A DNA stretch of 64,000 bases from Craterilacuibacter sinensis (lineage in GTDB: Bacteria > Pseudomonadota > Gammaproteobacteria > Burkholderiales > Chromobacteriaceae): contig NZ_WSSB01000001.1 of the NCBI RefSeq assembly GCF_009831765.1, positions 46,179-110,178 on the forward strand. The letters are read 5' to 3'. The notes below the pieces were generated by a model, which did no database searches, was not told the origin of the DNA, and was given only the letters and a program-made list of their open reading frames with translations. The position numbers and the translations under genes were made by a program. Within the stretch, counting starts at the first letter, position 1; each line of letters begins with the position of its first letter. Below, in pieces: positions 16,707-28,268 of this stretch.

Positions 16707-17890
16707 GCGTGATCGATATTTCGGCGCTTAGCGGTGGCCTGAAAGAGCTGCCGCCCTTGTCGCTTTACATCCATTTTCCGTGGTGTGTGCGCAAGTGTCC
16801 GTATTGCGACTTCAATTCGCACGAGGCTAAAAACGGCTTCGACGAAATGGGCTATGTCGCGGCCTTGCTGGCTGATCTGGAAAGCAGCCTGCCGCAGATC
16901 TGGGGACGGCCGGTGACGACCATCTTTATGGGCGGCGGTACACCCAGCCTGTTTTCGGCGGCGGCGATGGATGCCTTGCTGTGCGGCATACGCGCGCGGG
17001 TACGCCTGCATCCGGATGCAGAAATTACCATGGAAGCCAACCCCGGCACCTTTGAAAGCGACAAGTTCAAGGGCTATCGTGCGGCCGGCATCAACCGCCT
17101 GTCCATCGGCGTGCAAAGCTTTGATCCGGCTTTTTTGCAAGGACTGGGGCGGATACATAATGGCGACGAGGCGCGCCGGGCGGTCGACATCGCGCTGACG
17201 CATTTCGACAACGTCAACCTCGACCTGATGTATGCCCTGCCTGGGCAGACGCCGGAACAGGCGCTGTCCGACATCGATACCGCGCTTGGCTACGGCATCA
17301 CCCATCTGTCGGCCTATCACCTGACCATCGAGCCCAATACCCTGTTCGCGCGTTATACGCCGGCCAATCTGCCGGACGACGAGCGCTCGGCTGATATGCA
17401 AGAAGCGATCGAAGCGCGGCTGGCCGCCGCCGGGTTCGAGCATTACGAGACCTCGGCCTTTGCCAGAGCCGGATACCAATGCCGGCATAACCGTAATTAC
17501 TGGACCTTTGGTGATTATGTCGGCATCGGTGCCGGCGCCCATGGCAAAATCAGCTCGCACGCCGGCGTATTGCGCGAGGCGCGCTACAAGCAACCGGCTG
17601 CCTATCTGAAGGCGGTCGCAGCCGGCAAGCCGGTGCAGGAAGCACACAAGGTCGGGCGGCAGGACCTGCCGTTCGAGTTCATGTTAAATGCGCTGCGCCT
17701 GACCGGCGGCTTTGAAGAAGAACTGTTTGCCGCCCGCACCGGCTTGCCGCTGGTGTTGATTGCGCGCGAACTGAAGCAGGCCGGGCAAGACGGCCTGCTG
17801 GAACGCACGGGCGGCCTGATTCGCCCAAGCCTGAAGGGGCAGCGTTTTTTGAATGATCTGCTCACCCTGTTTTTGAACGATGGAGACTGA
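16703..17890 (+). CDS. hemW: Radical SAM heme chaperone HemW
   Basis: A 395-residue radical SAM protein. C28, C32 and C35 in CVRKCPYC bind the 4Fe-4S cluster; [18 protein letters not shown] and LSIGVQSFD follow, and the C-terminal HemN-like domain has [15 protein letters not shown]. HemW proteins were long called oxygen-independent coproporphyrinogen oxidase but insert heme into targets and lack HemN activity. ATG 16703 overlaps the rdgB stop and is 17 residues before the first conserved block. Confidence 0.95.
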   Translation: MSVIDISALSGGLKELPPLSLYIHFPWCVRKCPYCDFNSHEAKNGFDEMGYVAALLADLESSLPQIWGRPVTTIFMGGGTPSLFSAAAMDALLCGIRARVRLHPDAEITMEANPGTFESDKFKGYRAAGINRLSIGVQSFDPAFLQGLGRIHNGDEARRAVDIALTHFDNVNLDLMYALPGQTPEQALSDIDTALGYGITHLSAYHLTIEPNTLFARYTPANLPDDERSADMQEAIEARLAAAGFEHYETSAFARAGYQCRHNRNYWTFGDYVGIGAGAHGKISSHAGVLREARYKQPAAYLKAVAAGKPVQEAHKVGRQDLPFEFMLNALRLTGGFEEELFAARTGLPLVLIARELKQAGQDGLLERTGGLIRPSLKGQRFLNDLLTLFLNDGD

Positions 17891-17894
17891 CAGC

Positions 17895-18281
17895 ATGGCA
17901 AAAGAAATCATCCACACCGACAAGGCGCCTGCCGCAATCGGCGCTTACTCGCAGGCCGTCAAGGCCGGCAATACCGTTTACCTGTCGGGCCAGATCCCGC
18001 TCGACCCGGCTACCATGGCCGTAGTCGAAGGCGGTTTCGAAGCAGAAACCCGTCAGGTGTTCACCAATCTCAAGGCCGTGTGCGAAGCCGCCGGCGGTTC
18101 GCTGTCCGATATCGTCAAGCTCAATGCCTATCTGACCGACCTGTCCAATTTCGCCACCTTCAATAAAGTGATGGCCGAATTCATGGCCGAGCCTTATCCG
18201 GCACGCGCTGCCGTTGGTGTTGCCTCGCTGCCGCGCGGCGTGCTGGTGGAAGCCGAAGGCGTGATGGTGCTGGGCGAATAA
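17895..18281 (+). CDS. ridA: RidA family reactive intermediate/imine deaminase
   Basis: A 128-residue RidA, which hydrolyses reactive enamine/imine intermediates released by PLP enzymes such as threonine dehydratase. Seen are [26 protein letters not shown] and [22 protein letters not shown] with the conserved active-site Arg. Full family length. Start at ATG 17895 with GGAGA 8 bases before; a longer frame to 17880 would adds five residues without a better site. Four bases after hemW, closed by a strong terminator. Confidence 0.95.
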   Translation: MAKEIIHTDKAPAAIGAYSQAVKAGNTVYLSGQIPLDPATMAVVEGGFEAETRQVFTNLKAVCEAAGGSLSDIVKLNAYLTDLSNFATFNKVMAEFMAEPYPARAAVGVASLPRGVLVEAEGVMVLGE

Positions 18282-18306
18282 GCCTGCATCTGTTGCAAGA
18301 TTGATT

Positions 18307-18338
18307 AAACGCCGCCGGGCCAAATCCGGCGGCGTTTT
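18307..18338 (+). terminator. Intrinsic terminator after ridA
   Basis: AAACGCCGCCGG (18307-18318) pairs perfectly with CCGGCGGCGTTT (18326-18337) over a 7-base loop, ending in a short T-run. It closes the rdgB-hemW-ridA unit. Confidence 0.85.
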
Positions 18339-18392
18339 GCATGCTGCGGCTTCTGTGTTGCAATGCGTATTTCATTTTTCCGGAGGCCTGCG

Positions 18393-19232
18393 ATGACGGC
18401 GTTTTCCTATCAGCTTGTGAATGTCTTTGCCGAAAGTCGCTGGGGTGGCAATCCGCTGGCCGTATTTACCGATGCTTCGGGACTAAGCGACGCCGATATG
18501 CAGGCGATTGCCCGGCAGTTCAATTTGTCGGAAACCGTATTTGTCTTGCCGGGTACGGATGGCTGCGCCGCTGCCTTGCGCATTTTTACGCCGGCGCTTG
18601 AGCTGCCCTTTGCCGGCCATCCGCTGCTGGGCAGTGCCGCCGTGCTGCAAAAACTGCTGGGTTTACCCGCGCACTTTAGCCTGAGTACCCGTGCCGGCGA
18701 GATCGCCATTCGCGAGCATGAGGGCATCTACCGTTTGTGTGCCCGTCCTGCGACGAGCCGTGCGGCGGATTTGGATTCTGCTACAGCCGCGGCGATGCTG
18801 GGTCTGGATGTGTCGGCCATGGCCGCCGCGCCGGTCTGGGTCAATGCCGGCTCCGAGCAGCTGCTTTTGCGTGCCGCCAGCCGCGATGCGGTGCTGGCGG
18901 CCAAACCCGATCCGCTGCTGTTTGCCGCTGGCGCGACCCTGTTTCCCGGGCGCTCGGTGGCTTATCTGTGGCATGCCGAAGATGGCGTGGCTACGGTGCG
19001 CTTGTTTTACGGTCAGGGCGGTGCGGTGCTGGAAGACCCGGGCACCGGTTCGGCCTGCGCCAATCTGGGTGCCTGGTGTGTCGAAGCCGGTATGGCACCC
19101 TTGTCGTGGCGGGTGGTGCAGGGCGAGGCCATCGGCCGGCCCAATATCCTGTATCTGGATGTCGATGCAGCAGGGCGGGTCGAGGTGGGCGGCCGGGTGC
19201 AGATGATGGGGCAGGGCGTTTTCTGCGCTTGA
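18393..19232 (+). CDS. PhzF family isomerase/epimerase-like protein
   Basis: A 279-residue protein of the PhzF (diaminopimelate-epimerase fold) family. Opening YQLVNVFAESRWGGNPLAVF, then LSETVFVLP, RIFTPALELPFAGHPLLGSA and EDPGTGSACANLGAW are all typical. The family includes phenazine biosynthesis PhzF, but there are no phenazine genes here and most members have no known substrate. ATG 18393 has GGAGG 7 bases before it; the in-frame ATG at 18363 has none. Single gene between two terminators' worth of spacing. Confidence 0.85.
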   Translation: MTAFSYQLVNVFAESRWGGNPLAVFTDASGLSDADMQAIARQFNLSETVFVLPGTDGCAAALRIFTPALELPFAGHPLLGSAAVLQKLLGLPAHFSLSTRAGEIAIREHEGIYRLCARPATSRAADLDSATAAAMLGLDVSAMAAAPVWVNAGSEQLLLRAASRDAVLAAKPDPLLFAAGATLFPGRSVAYLWHAEDGVATVRLFYGQGGAVLEDPGTGSACANLGAWCVEAGMAPLSWRVVQGEAIGRPNILYLDVDAAGRVEVGGRVQMMGQGVFCA

Positions 19233-19299
19233 CGCCATCTGCATAGATTGGCATTCTGGAGTCTTCACTCAAACACACGTTTGAAGACGAGGGGGGATA

Positions 19300-19731
19300 A
19301 TGAAAGCAATGTGGAAAAATGCCGCGCTGGTACTGCTGGCAACACTGGTTTCCGGCTCTGCACTGGCCGCCGGCGTGGTGGGCACCTGGAAAACGATAGA
19401 CGACGAAACCAAGCAGCCCAAGGCGCTGGTGCAGATCTCGGAATCGGCTGGCGGCGAGCTCTCCGGCAAGATCATCAAGCTGTTCAACAAGCCGGAAGCG
19501 GTATGTGACAAGTGCGAAGGGGCCAATAAGGATAAGCCGGTGGTTGGCATGAATATCCTGTGGGGGCTGAAAAAAGACGGCAATAGCTGGACCGGTGGCA
19601 AGATTCTCGACCCGAAATCGGGCAAGGTCTACAGCGCCAAGATGAAGCTGGAAGGCGACAACAAGCTGGAAGTACGCGGCTTTATCGGCATGGCTTTGCT
19701 GGGCCGCACCCAGGTCTGGGAGCGCAATTAA
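19300..19731 (+). CDS. DUF2147 domain exported protein
   Basis: A 143-residue protein with a signal peptide ending SALA and then GVVGTWKTIDDETKQPKALVQI, the DUF2147 opening. Two cysteines (CDKC near residue 68) could form a disulfide or bind metal in the periplasm, and GGKILDPKSGKVYSAKMKLEG and LEVRGFIGMALLGRTQVW are family blocks. The family folds like lipocalin-type beta barrels; its function is not established. AGGGGGGATA precedes ATG 19300. Ended by a good terminator. Confidence 0.88.
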   Translation: MKAMWKNAALVLLATLVSGSALAAGVVGTWKTIDDETKQPKALVQISESAGGELSGKIIKLFNKPEAVCDKCEGANKDKPVVGMNILWGLKKDGNSWTGGKILDPKSGKVYSAKMKLEGDNKLEVRGFIGMALLGRTQVWERN

Positions 19732-19762
19732 GCGCGGCTTTGTCTGTGGGGGATGCGCAACG

Positions 19763-19789
19763 GCGGAAAGCGACAGCTTTCCGCTTTTT
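19763..19789 (+). terminator. Intrinsic terminator before recG
   Basis: GCGGAAAGC (19763-19771) pairs perfectly with GCTTTCCGC (19776-19784) over a GACA loop, then five T. It ends the DUF2147 transcript 24 bases before the recG start. Confidence 0.88.
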
Positions 19790-19812
19790 GTTTTTGGGTA
19801 CAATCGTCGACT

Positions 19813-21861
<2,049 letters not shown>

Positions 21862-21882
21862 GCGGGGATGGATCCTGGCAGG

Positions 21883-21914
21883 CAAAAAAAAGGCCCCGGC
21901 TGAGGAGCCGGAGC
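21883..21914 (-). terminator. Minus-strand terminator downstream of the first pit gene
   Basis: On the minus strand CCGGCT and AGCCGG (21906-21911 and 21896-21901) form a stem that extends to 9 pairs with one G-T, followed by a run of eight T (plus-strand A at 21884-21891). It would end leftward transcription from the phosphate carrier gene and also lies against the end of recG. Confidence 0.7.
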
Positions 21915-22067
21915 GAATGGGATATTGCTGCAAACAACAAAGGAGAAACCATATGAAGCGGTATTTATATTAGTATTTAACCGTTTACGCGTCAACAGTA
22001 TAGATAGTAATTGCTATTGATCTGTATCAAGTTTTTATCGGTTTCTGCCTCTGCTGCCGCTTTTTTA

Positions 22068-23531
22068 TCAGGCAAACAAGCGTGTACCCAGGATATACAG
22101 GCCGGCCGACAGTCCCATCGACACCGGCAGGGTAAATACCCAGGCCAGCAGGATATTGCGTATGGTCGACATCTGCAGGCCGGACTTGTTGGCGACCATG
22201 GTGCCGGCAACCGCGCTGGACAGGATTTGCGTCGTTGATACCGGAAAGCCGAATACGCTGGCCAGACCGATCGAGGTCGCGGCCGTGACCTGCGCCGACA
22301 CGCCTTGGGCATAGGTCATGTCTTTCTTGCCTATGCCTTCACCTACCGTCTTCACCACCCGCTTCCAGCCCACCATCGTGCCCAGACCCAGCGCCAGTGC
22401 AATGGCGACAATCACCCAGGTCGGCGCATATTCGGTGGTAGCTGTCAGGTCTTTACGCAAGCCGGTCAGGTGCTGCTTTTCGGTGCTGCTAAGGCCGGGC
22501 AGCTTGAGTGCGGTCTTGGCTGCATTGTCCAGGCACAACAGGTCGGCACGAATATTCCAGCGCTGCTCGGCATTCAAAAGGTGATAGTCATTGGTGCCAA
22601 GCGTCGCCAGCAGCGAGTCGGCCGTGCCGGCGGTGTTCAGCGGCTTGCAGTCGAACTTGCCGGTCGTGGTCTTGACCGGTTGTTTGGCCAGCAGTACCTG
22701 CATTTCTGGCGCCTTGCGCGCATAGAACTGTTGCAGATGCAGGGCCGCATCGCGGGTGCGTTCAATCTGGTAAGGCGTGCTGTCCAGGTTCAAAACGAAC
22801 TTGGCGGGTACGATGCCGATCAGTACCAGCATGATCAGGCCTACGCCTTTTTGCCCATCGTTGGAGCCATGGGCAAAGCTGACGCCCATGGACGACAGGA
22901 TCAGCATAAAACGGGTCCAGAACGGCGGGTGCTTGCGGCCTTCAACCTGCTGGCGCTGGAACGGGGTGCGGTGGATATTGCTTTGCGGGCGAAAGTGCGC
23001 CAGCAGCAATAGCATGACGGCTGCCACGACACCGCCGATAAGCGGGGATAACAAAAGCGAAGAGCCGACATCAATGGCCTTGCTCCAGTTGACGCCCTGG
23101 GTCAGCGGCGCATTATTCATCCAGGCATTGGCTACGCCGACGCCGAGGATGGCGCCGATCAGTGTATGGCTGCTGGAGGCGGGCAGGCCGAAGTACCAGG
23201 TGCCGAGGTTCCAGCTGATGGCCGCCACTAGCAGGGCGAATACCATGGCCATGCCGCGTGCGCTATTGACCGAAACCAGCAAATCGACCGGCAGCAGGTG
23301 CACGATGGAGTAGGCGACCGCCAGTCCGCCTGTCATCACGCCGATGAAGTTGAAAAAGCCCGAGGCGACAACGGCCAGTTGCGGCTTCATCGACTGGGTG
23401 TAGATCACCGTGGCGACCGCATTGGCGGTGTCGTGGAAACCGTTAATAAATTCGAAGGCGAGAACCAGTCCCAAAGACAGGACCAGGGTGAGAATAACGA
23501 CGGGCGCGAGGCCGGTAAAAAGGTCAAACAT
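22068..23531 (-). CDS. Inorganic phosphate transporter, PitA type
   Basis: A 487-residue PiT-family carrier close in plan to Escherichia coli PitA: membrane helices around residues 5-215 and 370-485, separated by a large hydrophilic loop (about 245-360). Family motifs are FEFINGFHDTANAVATVIYTQ near the start, GLPASSSHTLIGA and, in the second half, FAHGSNDGQKGVG and GFPVSTTQILSS. PitA proteins take up metal-phosphate complexes driven by protons. The adjacent second pit gene is a different subtype. No phoU-like gene is coupled. Confidence 0.92.
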   Translation of the reverse strand: MFDLFTGLAPVVILTLVLSLGLVLAFEFINGFHDTANAVATVIYTQSMKPQLAVVASGFFNFIGVMTGGLAVAYSIVHLLPVDLLVSVNSARGMAMVFALLVAAISWNLGTWYFGLPASSSHTLIGAILGVGVANAWMNNAPLTQGVNWSKAIDVGSSLLLSPLIGGVVAAVMLLLLAHFRPQSNIHRTPFQRQQVEGRKHPPFWTRFMLILSSMGVSFAHGSNDGQKGVGLIMLVLIGIVPAKFVLNLDSTPYQIERTRDAALHLQQFYARKAPEMQVLLAKQPVKTTTGKFDCKPLNTAGTADSLLATLGTNDYHLLNAEQRWNIRADLLCLDNAAKTALKLPGLSSTEKQHLTGLRKDLTATTEYAPTWVIVAIALALGLGTMVGWKRVVKTVGEGIGKKDMTYAQGVSAQVTAATSIGLASVFGFPVSTTQILSSAVAGTMVANKSGLQMSTIRNILLAWVFTLPVSMGLSAGLYILGTRLFA

Positions 23532-23673
23532 GACGGTTATTTGTTGTCATAAAGGCGCGATTGTTGGGGGCAAAACAATGCGCGTCAAGCGTAGATGACA
23601 ATTATATTGCGCAGCATCATGCGGCGTTCTTGCCGATGCTTGATTGGCGCGGTTTTGCGTTGTGACGGGCGCA

Positions 23674-23716
23674 AAAAAACGGGCAGCATCCTGAGTCTGG
23701 ATGCTGCCCGTTTTGT
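23674..23716 (-). terminator. Terminator at the end of the second pit gene
   Basis: An ACGGGCAGCATCC stem (to 23691) pairs with GGATGCTGCCCGT (from 23699), loop of 7, with A-tracts left and T-tracts right, so it can work in both directions. For leftward transcripts it ends the pit gene that stops at 23747. Confidence 0.88.
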
Positions 23717-23746
23717 CTGATTTGCGGTTTAAACCACGCGCTGCGC

Positions 23747-25321
23747 TTAGAAGCTGAGGTCGCGTACCAGATAGAAAATACCGGCCGACAAAACGGCAGA
23801 GGCCGGTACGGTAATGACCCAGGCTGCGGCAATGCGCATGATCAGTGAGCGCTTGACCAGTTCGGTGCGGTAAACCTGACGCAGTTCCTTGCGCTCGCGC
23901 TTGGAGAAGTGCGCCGGGTCTTGCAGCGTTTTCATGCGCAGCTTGAGGTCTTGCAACAGCTGGCCTTTTTCTGCGACGCTGGCTTGGGAGAATTTGGCAA
24001 TAAAGGCATCGATCGCCGGCTGGTCGTCTTCGGGATGATGTGCCTTGATCTGCGCAATCATGATGGCATAGCGGTTTTTCAGGTGTTCACGCAAGAAGCC
24101 GATGCCGAAGACACCGCCGACCGCGATATGGGTCGAGCTGACCGGCAGGCCCAGCTGGCTGGCGAAAATCACGGTCATGGTGGCCGACATCGCGATCGAG
24201 TAGGCACGCATCTGGTCCAGTTCGGTAATCTCGTTACCTACTGTACGGATGACCTTGGGGCCGAATAGTGCAAGGCCGATCGAAATGCCCAGTGCGCCGA
24301 CCATCATCACCCAGAGCGGAATGCCGGCCGAACTGCCTATGCTGTCACCGCTCGTTTGCAGGGCGTCGACAATCGCAGCCAAGGGGCCGATGGCATTGGC
24401 CACATCGTTGGAGCCATGGGCAAAGCTGAGCAAGGCGGCGGCAAAAATAAGCGGCACGGTAAAGAGCCGGTTGATGGCTTGCTTATTGTTTTCAGAGGCA
24501 GCTGCGCGACGGGCAATCAGCGGGCGTAGTACCAGATAGCTCAGAATGCCTGCCGCGACGCCGCCGCCCATGGCGTTGGCAAAGCTCATGGGCCAGATGC
24601 GTGCCAGACCCTTGAGCAGCAGATAGCTGGTAAACACCCAGGCCATCAGCGCGATCAGAATGGGTACGATACGCGCAGCCGCGCTTTTCATATCGGTCTG
24701 GTAGGTAATGGTGCGCTTGATGAAATAGAGGAAGGCCGCGGCAATGATGCCACCTAAAAGTGGCGAAATGACCCAGCTGGCCGCGATGGTCGCGACCTTG
24801 CTCCAGTTGGCGATGCCGAAACCGGCCGCCATCACGCCCGAGCCCAGCAGGGCACCGACGATGGAGTGGGTCGTCGACACCGGAGCGCCAACAACGGTGG
24901 CGATATTCAGCCACAAGGCCCCTGCCAGCAGGGCCGACATCATGATCCAGATAAAGGCGGCTTTGTCCGGAATCAGACTGGGGTCAATGATGCCGCTACG
25001 AATGGTGGAGACCACTTCACCGCCGGCAATCAGGGCGCCGGCGGCTTCGAAAATGGCGGCGATGATCAGTGCGCCGCCCATGGTCAGCGCCTTGGAGCCG
25101 ACCGCCGGGCCTACGTTGTTGGCCACGTCGTTGGCACCGATATTCATCGCCATATAGGCGCCGATACCGGCAGCCACCATCATCGGCAGGCTGACGTGAC
25201 CCAGGGTGGTGCTGTAGATCACGGCACCCACGATAAAGAGCAGCGCCAGACCGAGACGCATAAAGTCATTGCGGCCTTTGTCGGCTGCTTTGGTGATATC
25301 ACTGAAGTCTTGTAAGTCCAC
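23747..25321 (-). CDS. Inorganic phosphate transporter, PiT family (second subtype)
   Basis: A 524-residue PiT carrier. It has a hydrophilic N-terminal 20 residues, then helices with the duplicated signature GANDVANNVGPAVGSKALT (near 63) and HGSNDVANAIGPLAAIVDAL (near 300), plus APVSTTHSIVGALLGSG and GLPVSSTHIAVGGVFGIGF. A soluble C-terminal stretch (about 400-490) is charged. It is closer to the eukaryote-like Pho4 branch than to PitA. ATG lies at 25321; a candidate terminator sits in its leader at 25347-25378. Confidence 0.92.
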   Translation of the reverse strand: MDLQDFSDITKAADKGRNDFMRLGLALLFIVGAVIYSTTLGHVSLPMMVAAGIGAYMAMNIGANDVANNVGPAVGSKALTMGGALIIAAIFEAAGALIAGGEVVSTIRSGIIDPSLIPDKAAFIWIMMSALLAGALWLNIATVVGAPVSTTHSIVGALLGSGVMAAGFGIANWSKVATIAASWVISPLLGGIIAAAFLYFIKRTITYQTDMKSAAARIVPILIALMAWVFTSYLLLKGLARIWPMSFANAMGGGVAAGILSYLVLRPLIARRAAASENNKQAINRLFTVPLIFAAALLSFAHGSNDVANAIGPLAAIVDALQTSGDSIGSSAGIPLWVMMVGALGISIGLALFGPKVIRTVGNEITELDQMRAYSIAMSATMTVIFASQLGLPVSSTHIAVGGVFGIGFLREHLKNRYAIMIAQIKAHHPEDDQPAIDAFIAKFSQASVAEKGQLLQDLKLRMKTLQDPAHFSKRERKELRQVYRTELVKRSLIMRIAAAWVITVPASAVLSAGIFYLVRDLSF

Positions 25322-25346
25322 GACTTGATCCTGTTTGATGCAAAAG

Positions 25347-25378
25347 CAAAAAAAGCCTGACGGTGTCTAGCTCAGGCT
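25347..25378 (-). terminator. Terminator-like hairpin in the leader of the second pit gene (possible attenuator)
   Basis: On the minus strand AGCCTGA and TCAGGCT (25372-25378 and 25354-25360) form a 7-pair stem with an 11-base loop, followed by seven T. It lies about 25 bases upstream of the start codon. Since the pst terminator is at 25441-25478, any promoter between them (TTGCTA-N15-TACAAT is a weak candidate near 25400-25430) must read through this hairpin. Confidence 0.55.
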
Positions 25379-25440
25379 GGTATCGGGCGCTCGCATAATA
25401 ACATTCATTGTAGGGACGAAAAACCCGTAGCAAGGCACTG

Positions 25441-25478
25441 ATAAAAAAGAAAAACCCCGATCGAGACAGACCGGGGTT
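25441..25478 (-). terminator. Terminator of the pst operon
   Basis: On the minus strand AACCCCG (25478-25472 side) pairs with CGGGGTT (25459-25453 side), followed by T-rich sequence (plus-strand A at 25442-25454). It sits 50 bases after the pstB stop. Confidence 0.8.
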
Positions 25479-25527
25479 ACTTTGTTGCTATTGGTATTTG
25501 TTGTTTGTGTTTTTAACCCTATATGGG

Positions 25528-26292
25528 TTAGCCGAACTTGCCGGTAATGTAGTCTTCGGTGGCTTTTTTCTTGGGCGCAGTAAAAATGCCGTCGGTTTCG
25601 CCGAACTCGACCAGATCCCCCAGATACATATAGGCGGTGTAGTCCGATACGCGGGCTGCCTGCTGCATATTGTGGGTCACGATGGCGATGGTGTAGTCCG
25701 CCTTCAATTCATGTATCAGTTCTTCGATATGGGCAGTAGAAATCGGATCCAGCGCCGATGTCGGTTCATCCAGCAGCACGACCTCGGGACGGGTGGCAAC
25801 GGCGCGGGCGATGCACAGGCGCTGTTGCTGGCCGCCGGACAGCGAGTTGCCGGACTGCTTGAGCTTGTCCTTGACCTCGTTCCATAGCGCGGCCTTCTTC
25901 AGTGCCCATTCCACCCGCTCGTCCATATCGACGCGCGACAGGTTTTCATACAGCTTTACACCGAATGTGATGTTGTCGTAGATCGACATCGGGAACGGCG
26001 TCGGCTTCTGGAATACCATGCCTATCTTGGCGCGCAGCAGGTTGATGTCTACATCGCGGGCCAGGATATTTTCGCCGTCCAGCAGAATTTCACCTTCGGC
26101 GCGCATGCCCGGATACAGTTCGAACATGCGGTTGAACACGCGCAGCAGCGTGGATTTGCCGCAGCCGGACGGGCCGATAAAGGCCGTCACCTGATTGGCC
26201 GGGATCTCCAGATTGATGCCCTTGAGTGCCTGATAGTTGCCGTAGTAGAAGTTCAGGTCTTTGACTTGCAGTTTGCTTGCGTTTTCAGTCAT
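25528..26292 (-). CDS. pstB: Phosphate ABC transporter ATP-binding protein PstB
   Basis: A 254-residue ABC ATPase. Walker [10 protein letters not shown] is at 40-48, signature LSGGQQQRL and Walker [13 protein letters not shown] follow, and [26 protein letters not shown] is the PstB-specific tail. It powers high-affinity phosphate uptake through PstCA. It is last in pstSCAB; phoU, which usually follows, is missing, with a terminator instead. Confidence 0.97.
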   Translation of the reverse strand: MTENASKLQVKDLNFYYGNYQALKGINLEIPANQVTAFIGPSGCGKSTLLRVFNRMFELYPGMRAEGEILLDGENILARDVDINLLRAKIGMVFQKPTPFPMSIYDNITFGVKLYENLSRVDMDERVEWALKKAALWNEVKDKLKQSGNSLSGGQQQRLCIARAVATRPEVVLLDEPTSALDPISTAHIEELIHELKADYTIAIVTHNMQQAARVSDYTAYMYLGDLVEFGETDGIFTAPKKKATEDYITGKFG

Positions 26293-26301
26293 GGTGCTGC
26301 C

Positions 26302-27222
26302 TTAGTGCGATTGTGTTTTTTGGCGACCCATCCAGCGGGCCACGATATTCAGGGTCAGTACGCTTAGCGTGATCAGCAAGGCGCCGGCCCAGGCCAGGCG
26401 ATGCCAGTCTTCATACGGGCTCATGGCGAACTGGAAGATCACGATGGGCAGGTTGGCCATAGGCTGGTTCATGTCGCTCCAGAACTGGTTGTTCAGTGCG
26501 GTAAACAGCAGTGGCGCAGTCTCGCCCGAGATGCGGGCTACAGCCAGCAAAATGCCGGTGATCACGCCTGCCTTGGCCGAGCGCAAGGTGACATACATGG
26601 TCACTTTCCATTGTGGTGCGCCCAGCGCAATGGCCGCTTCGCGCAGGCTGTTCGGAACCAGACGCAGCATGTTTTCGGTAGTACGTACCACGACCGGTAT
26701 CACCAGCAATGACAGCGCCAGCGAGCCGGCCCAGCCGGAGAAGTGCCCGACCGAGATCACATAGACCTCATAGATAAACAGGCCGATCACAATGGAGGGC
26801 GCCGATAGCAGGATGTCGTTGATAAAGCGCGTCGCCGGTGCCAGCCAGCCCCGGTTGCCGTATTCGGCCAGATAAACGCCGGCCAGAATGCCGATAGGCG
26901 TGCCGATCAGGGTGCCGAAAAAGGTCATCTGCAAGGAGCCGACGATGGCATTGGCCAGACCGCCTTGCGAGCCCGGCGGCGGCGTGATCTGGGTGAATAC
27001 CTCGGTCGACATGCCTTCGATGCCAAAGCGCAGCAGCGTCCACAATATCCAGAACAGCCAGAACAGGCCGAACACCATGGCCAGCGTGGATGCCCCCATA
27101 TTGAAGATATTGATCAGCCGCCGCTTGCGGTAGACCATATTGTTGCGGGAGAAGCTTTTATCTTTCACTGCATTAGCCTTGCCGGTGCGGGTCAATGATT
27201 GTTCCATGCGGGGGGCGCTCAT
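26302..27222 (-). CDS. pstA: Phosphate ABC transporter permease PstA
   Basis: A 306-residue inner-membrane permease with an N-terminal cytoplasmic stretch of about 45 residues and six helices. The EAA loop type sequence [31 protein letters not shown] is clear, as is [19 protein letters not shown]. It pairs with PstC to form the phosphate channel. Its ATG overlaps the pstC stop by one base (TGATG), indicating translational coupling. Confidence 0.96.
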   Translation of the reverse strand: MSAPRMEQSLTRTGKANAVKDKSFSRNNMVYRKRRLINIFNMGASTLAMVFGLFWLFWILWTLLRFGIEGMSTEVFTQITPPPGSQGGLANAIVGSLQMTFFGTLIGTPIGILAGVYLAEYGNRGWLAPATRFINDILLSAPSIVIGLFIYEVYVISVGHFSGWAGSLALSLLVIPVVVRTTENMLRLVPNSLREAAIALGAPQWKVTMYVTLRSAKAGVITGILLAVARISGETAPLLFTALNNQFWSDMNQPMANLPIVIFQFAMSPYEDWHRLAWAGALLITLSVLTLNIVARWMGRQKTQSH

Positions 27223-28184
27223 CAGGAGTGGCGGCCTTCCTGCTTCTTGAGCTGTAGCAATAGCAGCTTGGAGCAGGCGAGCACGACAAAAGTAATGAAG
27301 AACAGAATGAGGCCTAGCGAGATCAGCGCCGACAAGTGCAGTTCGCTGGTCGCTTCGGCAAATTCGTTGGCCAGTGAAGACGCAATCGAGTTGCCGGCAT
27401 CAAACAGGCCGGAAGCAAAGATGGTGGAGTTGCCGATCACAAAAGTCACCGCCATGGTTTCGCCCAGTGCGCGTCCCAGTCCCAGCATAATGCCGCCGAT
27501 TACACCGGTTTTGGTGTAGGGCAGCACGACATTGCGTACCACTTCCCAGGTGGTAGCGCCCAGACCATAGGCCGACTCCTTGAGCATGGGGGGCACGACT
27601 TCGAATACGTCGCGCATCACCGATGCAATAAATGGAATTACCATAATGGCCAGAATCAGGCCGGCGGTGAAGATGCCGATGCCCATCGGTGCGCCCTGAA
27701 ACAGGAAGCCGATCAGCGGCAACTCGCCCATATTGTCGATGATCCACGGCTGGATATGGTCGCCAAACCAGGGGGCGAAAACAAACAGGCCCCACATGCC
27801 GTAGATAATGGATGGAATGCCGGCCAGAAGCTCGACGGCGATGCCCAGCGGGCGCTTGAGCCACGGCGGGGACAGTTCGGTCAGAAATAGTGCAATGCCG
27901 AAGCTGACCGGCACGCCGATCAGCAGGGCAATAAAGGAAGTCATCAGGGTGCCGTAGATAGGCACGAGCGCGCCAAAGTTTTCGGCAACGGGATCCCACT
28001 CGGTACTGGTCAAAAACCCCCAGCCGAAGTGTTTGAGCGCCGGCAGCGAGCCGACCAGCAGTGAAAACAGAATGCCCAGCAGCATCGCCAGCACAAAGAA
28101 GGCGAAAAAGCGCGTGCTGATGCGGAACAGGGCATCTATCTGCATCTGGCGTTTCAGGTGCGAGGTGTTCTTATATTTTTCCAT
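27222..28184 (-). CDS. pstC: Phosphate ABC transporter permease PstC
   Basis: A 320-residue inner-membrane permease. Features are the first helix at about 21-45, the [17 protein letters not shown] region, and the EAA loop [33 protein letters not shown] 28184 is used; an in-frame TTG two codons upstream is possible, but neither has a strong ribosome site. Separated from pstS by about 85 bases that hold a terminator hairpin, the usual way to make binding protein in excess of the channel. Confidence 0.95.
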   Translation of the reverse strand: MEKYKNTSHLKRQMQIDALFRISTRFFAFFVLAMLLGILFSLLVGSLPALKHFGWGFLTSTEWDPVAENFGALVPIYGTLMTSFIALLIGVPVSFGIALFLTELSPPWLKRPLGIAVELLAGIPSIIYGMWGLFVFAPWFGDHIQPWIIDNMGELPLIGFLFQGAPMGIGIFTAGLILAIMVIPFIASVMRDVFEVVPPMLKESAYGLGATTWEVVRNVVLPYTKTGVIGGIMLGLGRALGETMAVTFVIGNSTIFASGLFDAGNSIASSLANEFAEATSELHLSALISLGLILFFITFVVLACSKLLLLQLKKQEGRHS

Positions 28185-28211
28185 ACTCAATCTACTCGGG
28201 CTTAGTCAGGC

Positions 28212-28237
28212 AAAAAGCCGGGGAGAGACTCCCCGGC
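28212..28237 (-). terminator. Partial terminator between pstS and pstC
   Basis: GCCGGGGA (28217-28224) pairs with TCCCCGGC (28230-28237), loop of 5; on the minus strand it is followed by five T (28216-28212). It is expected to stop most transcripts after pstS while letting a fraction reach pstCAB. Confidence 0.85.
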
Positions 28238-28268
28238 CATCTGCCGCACAGATCCGTGGTGGCCGGGC

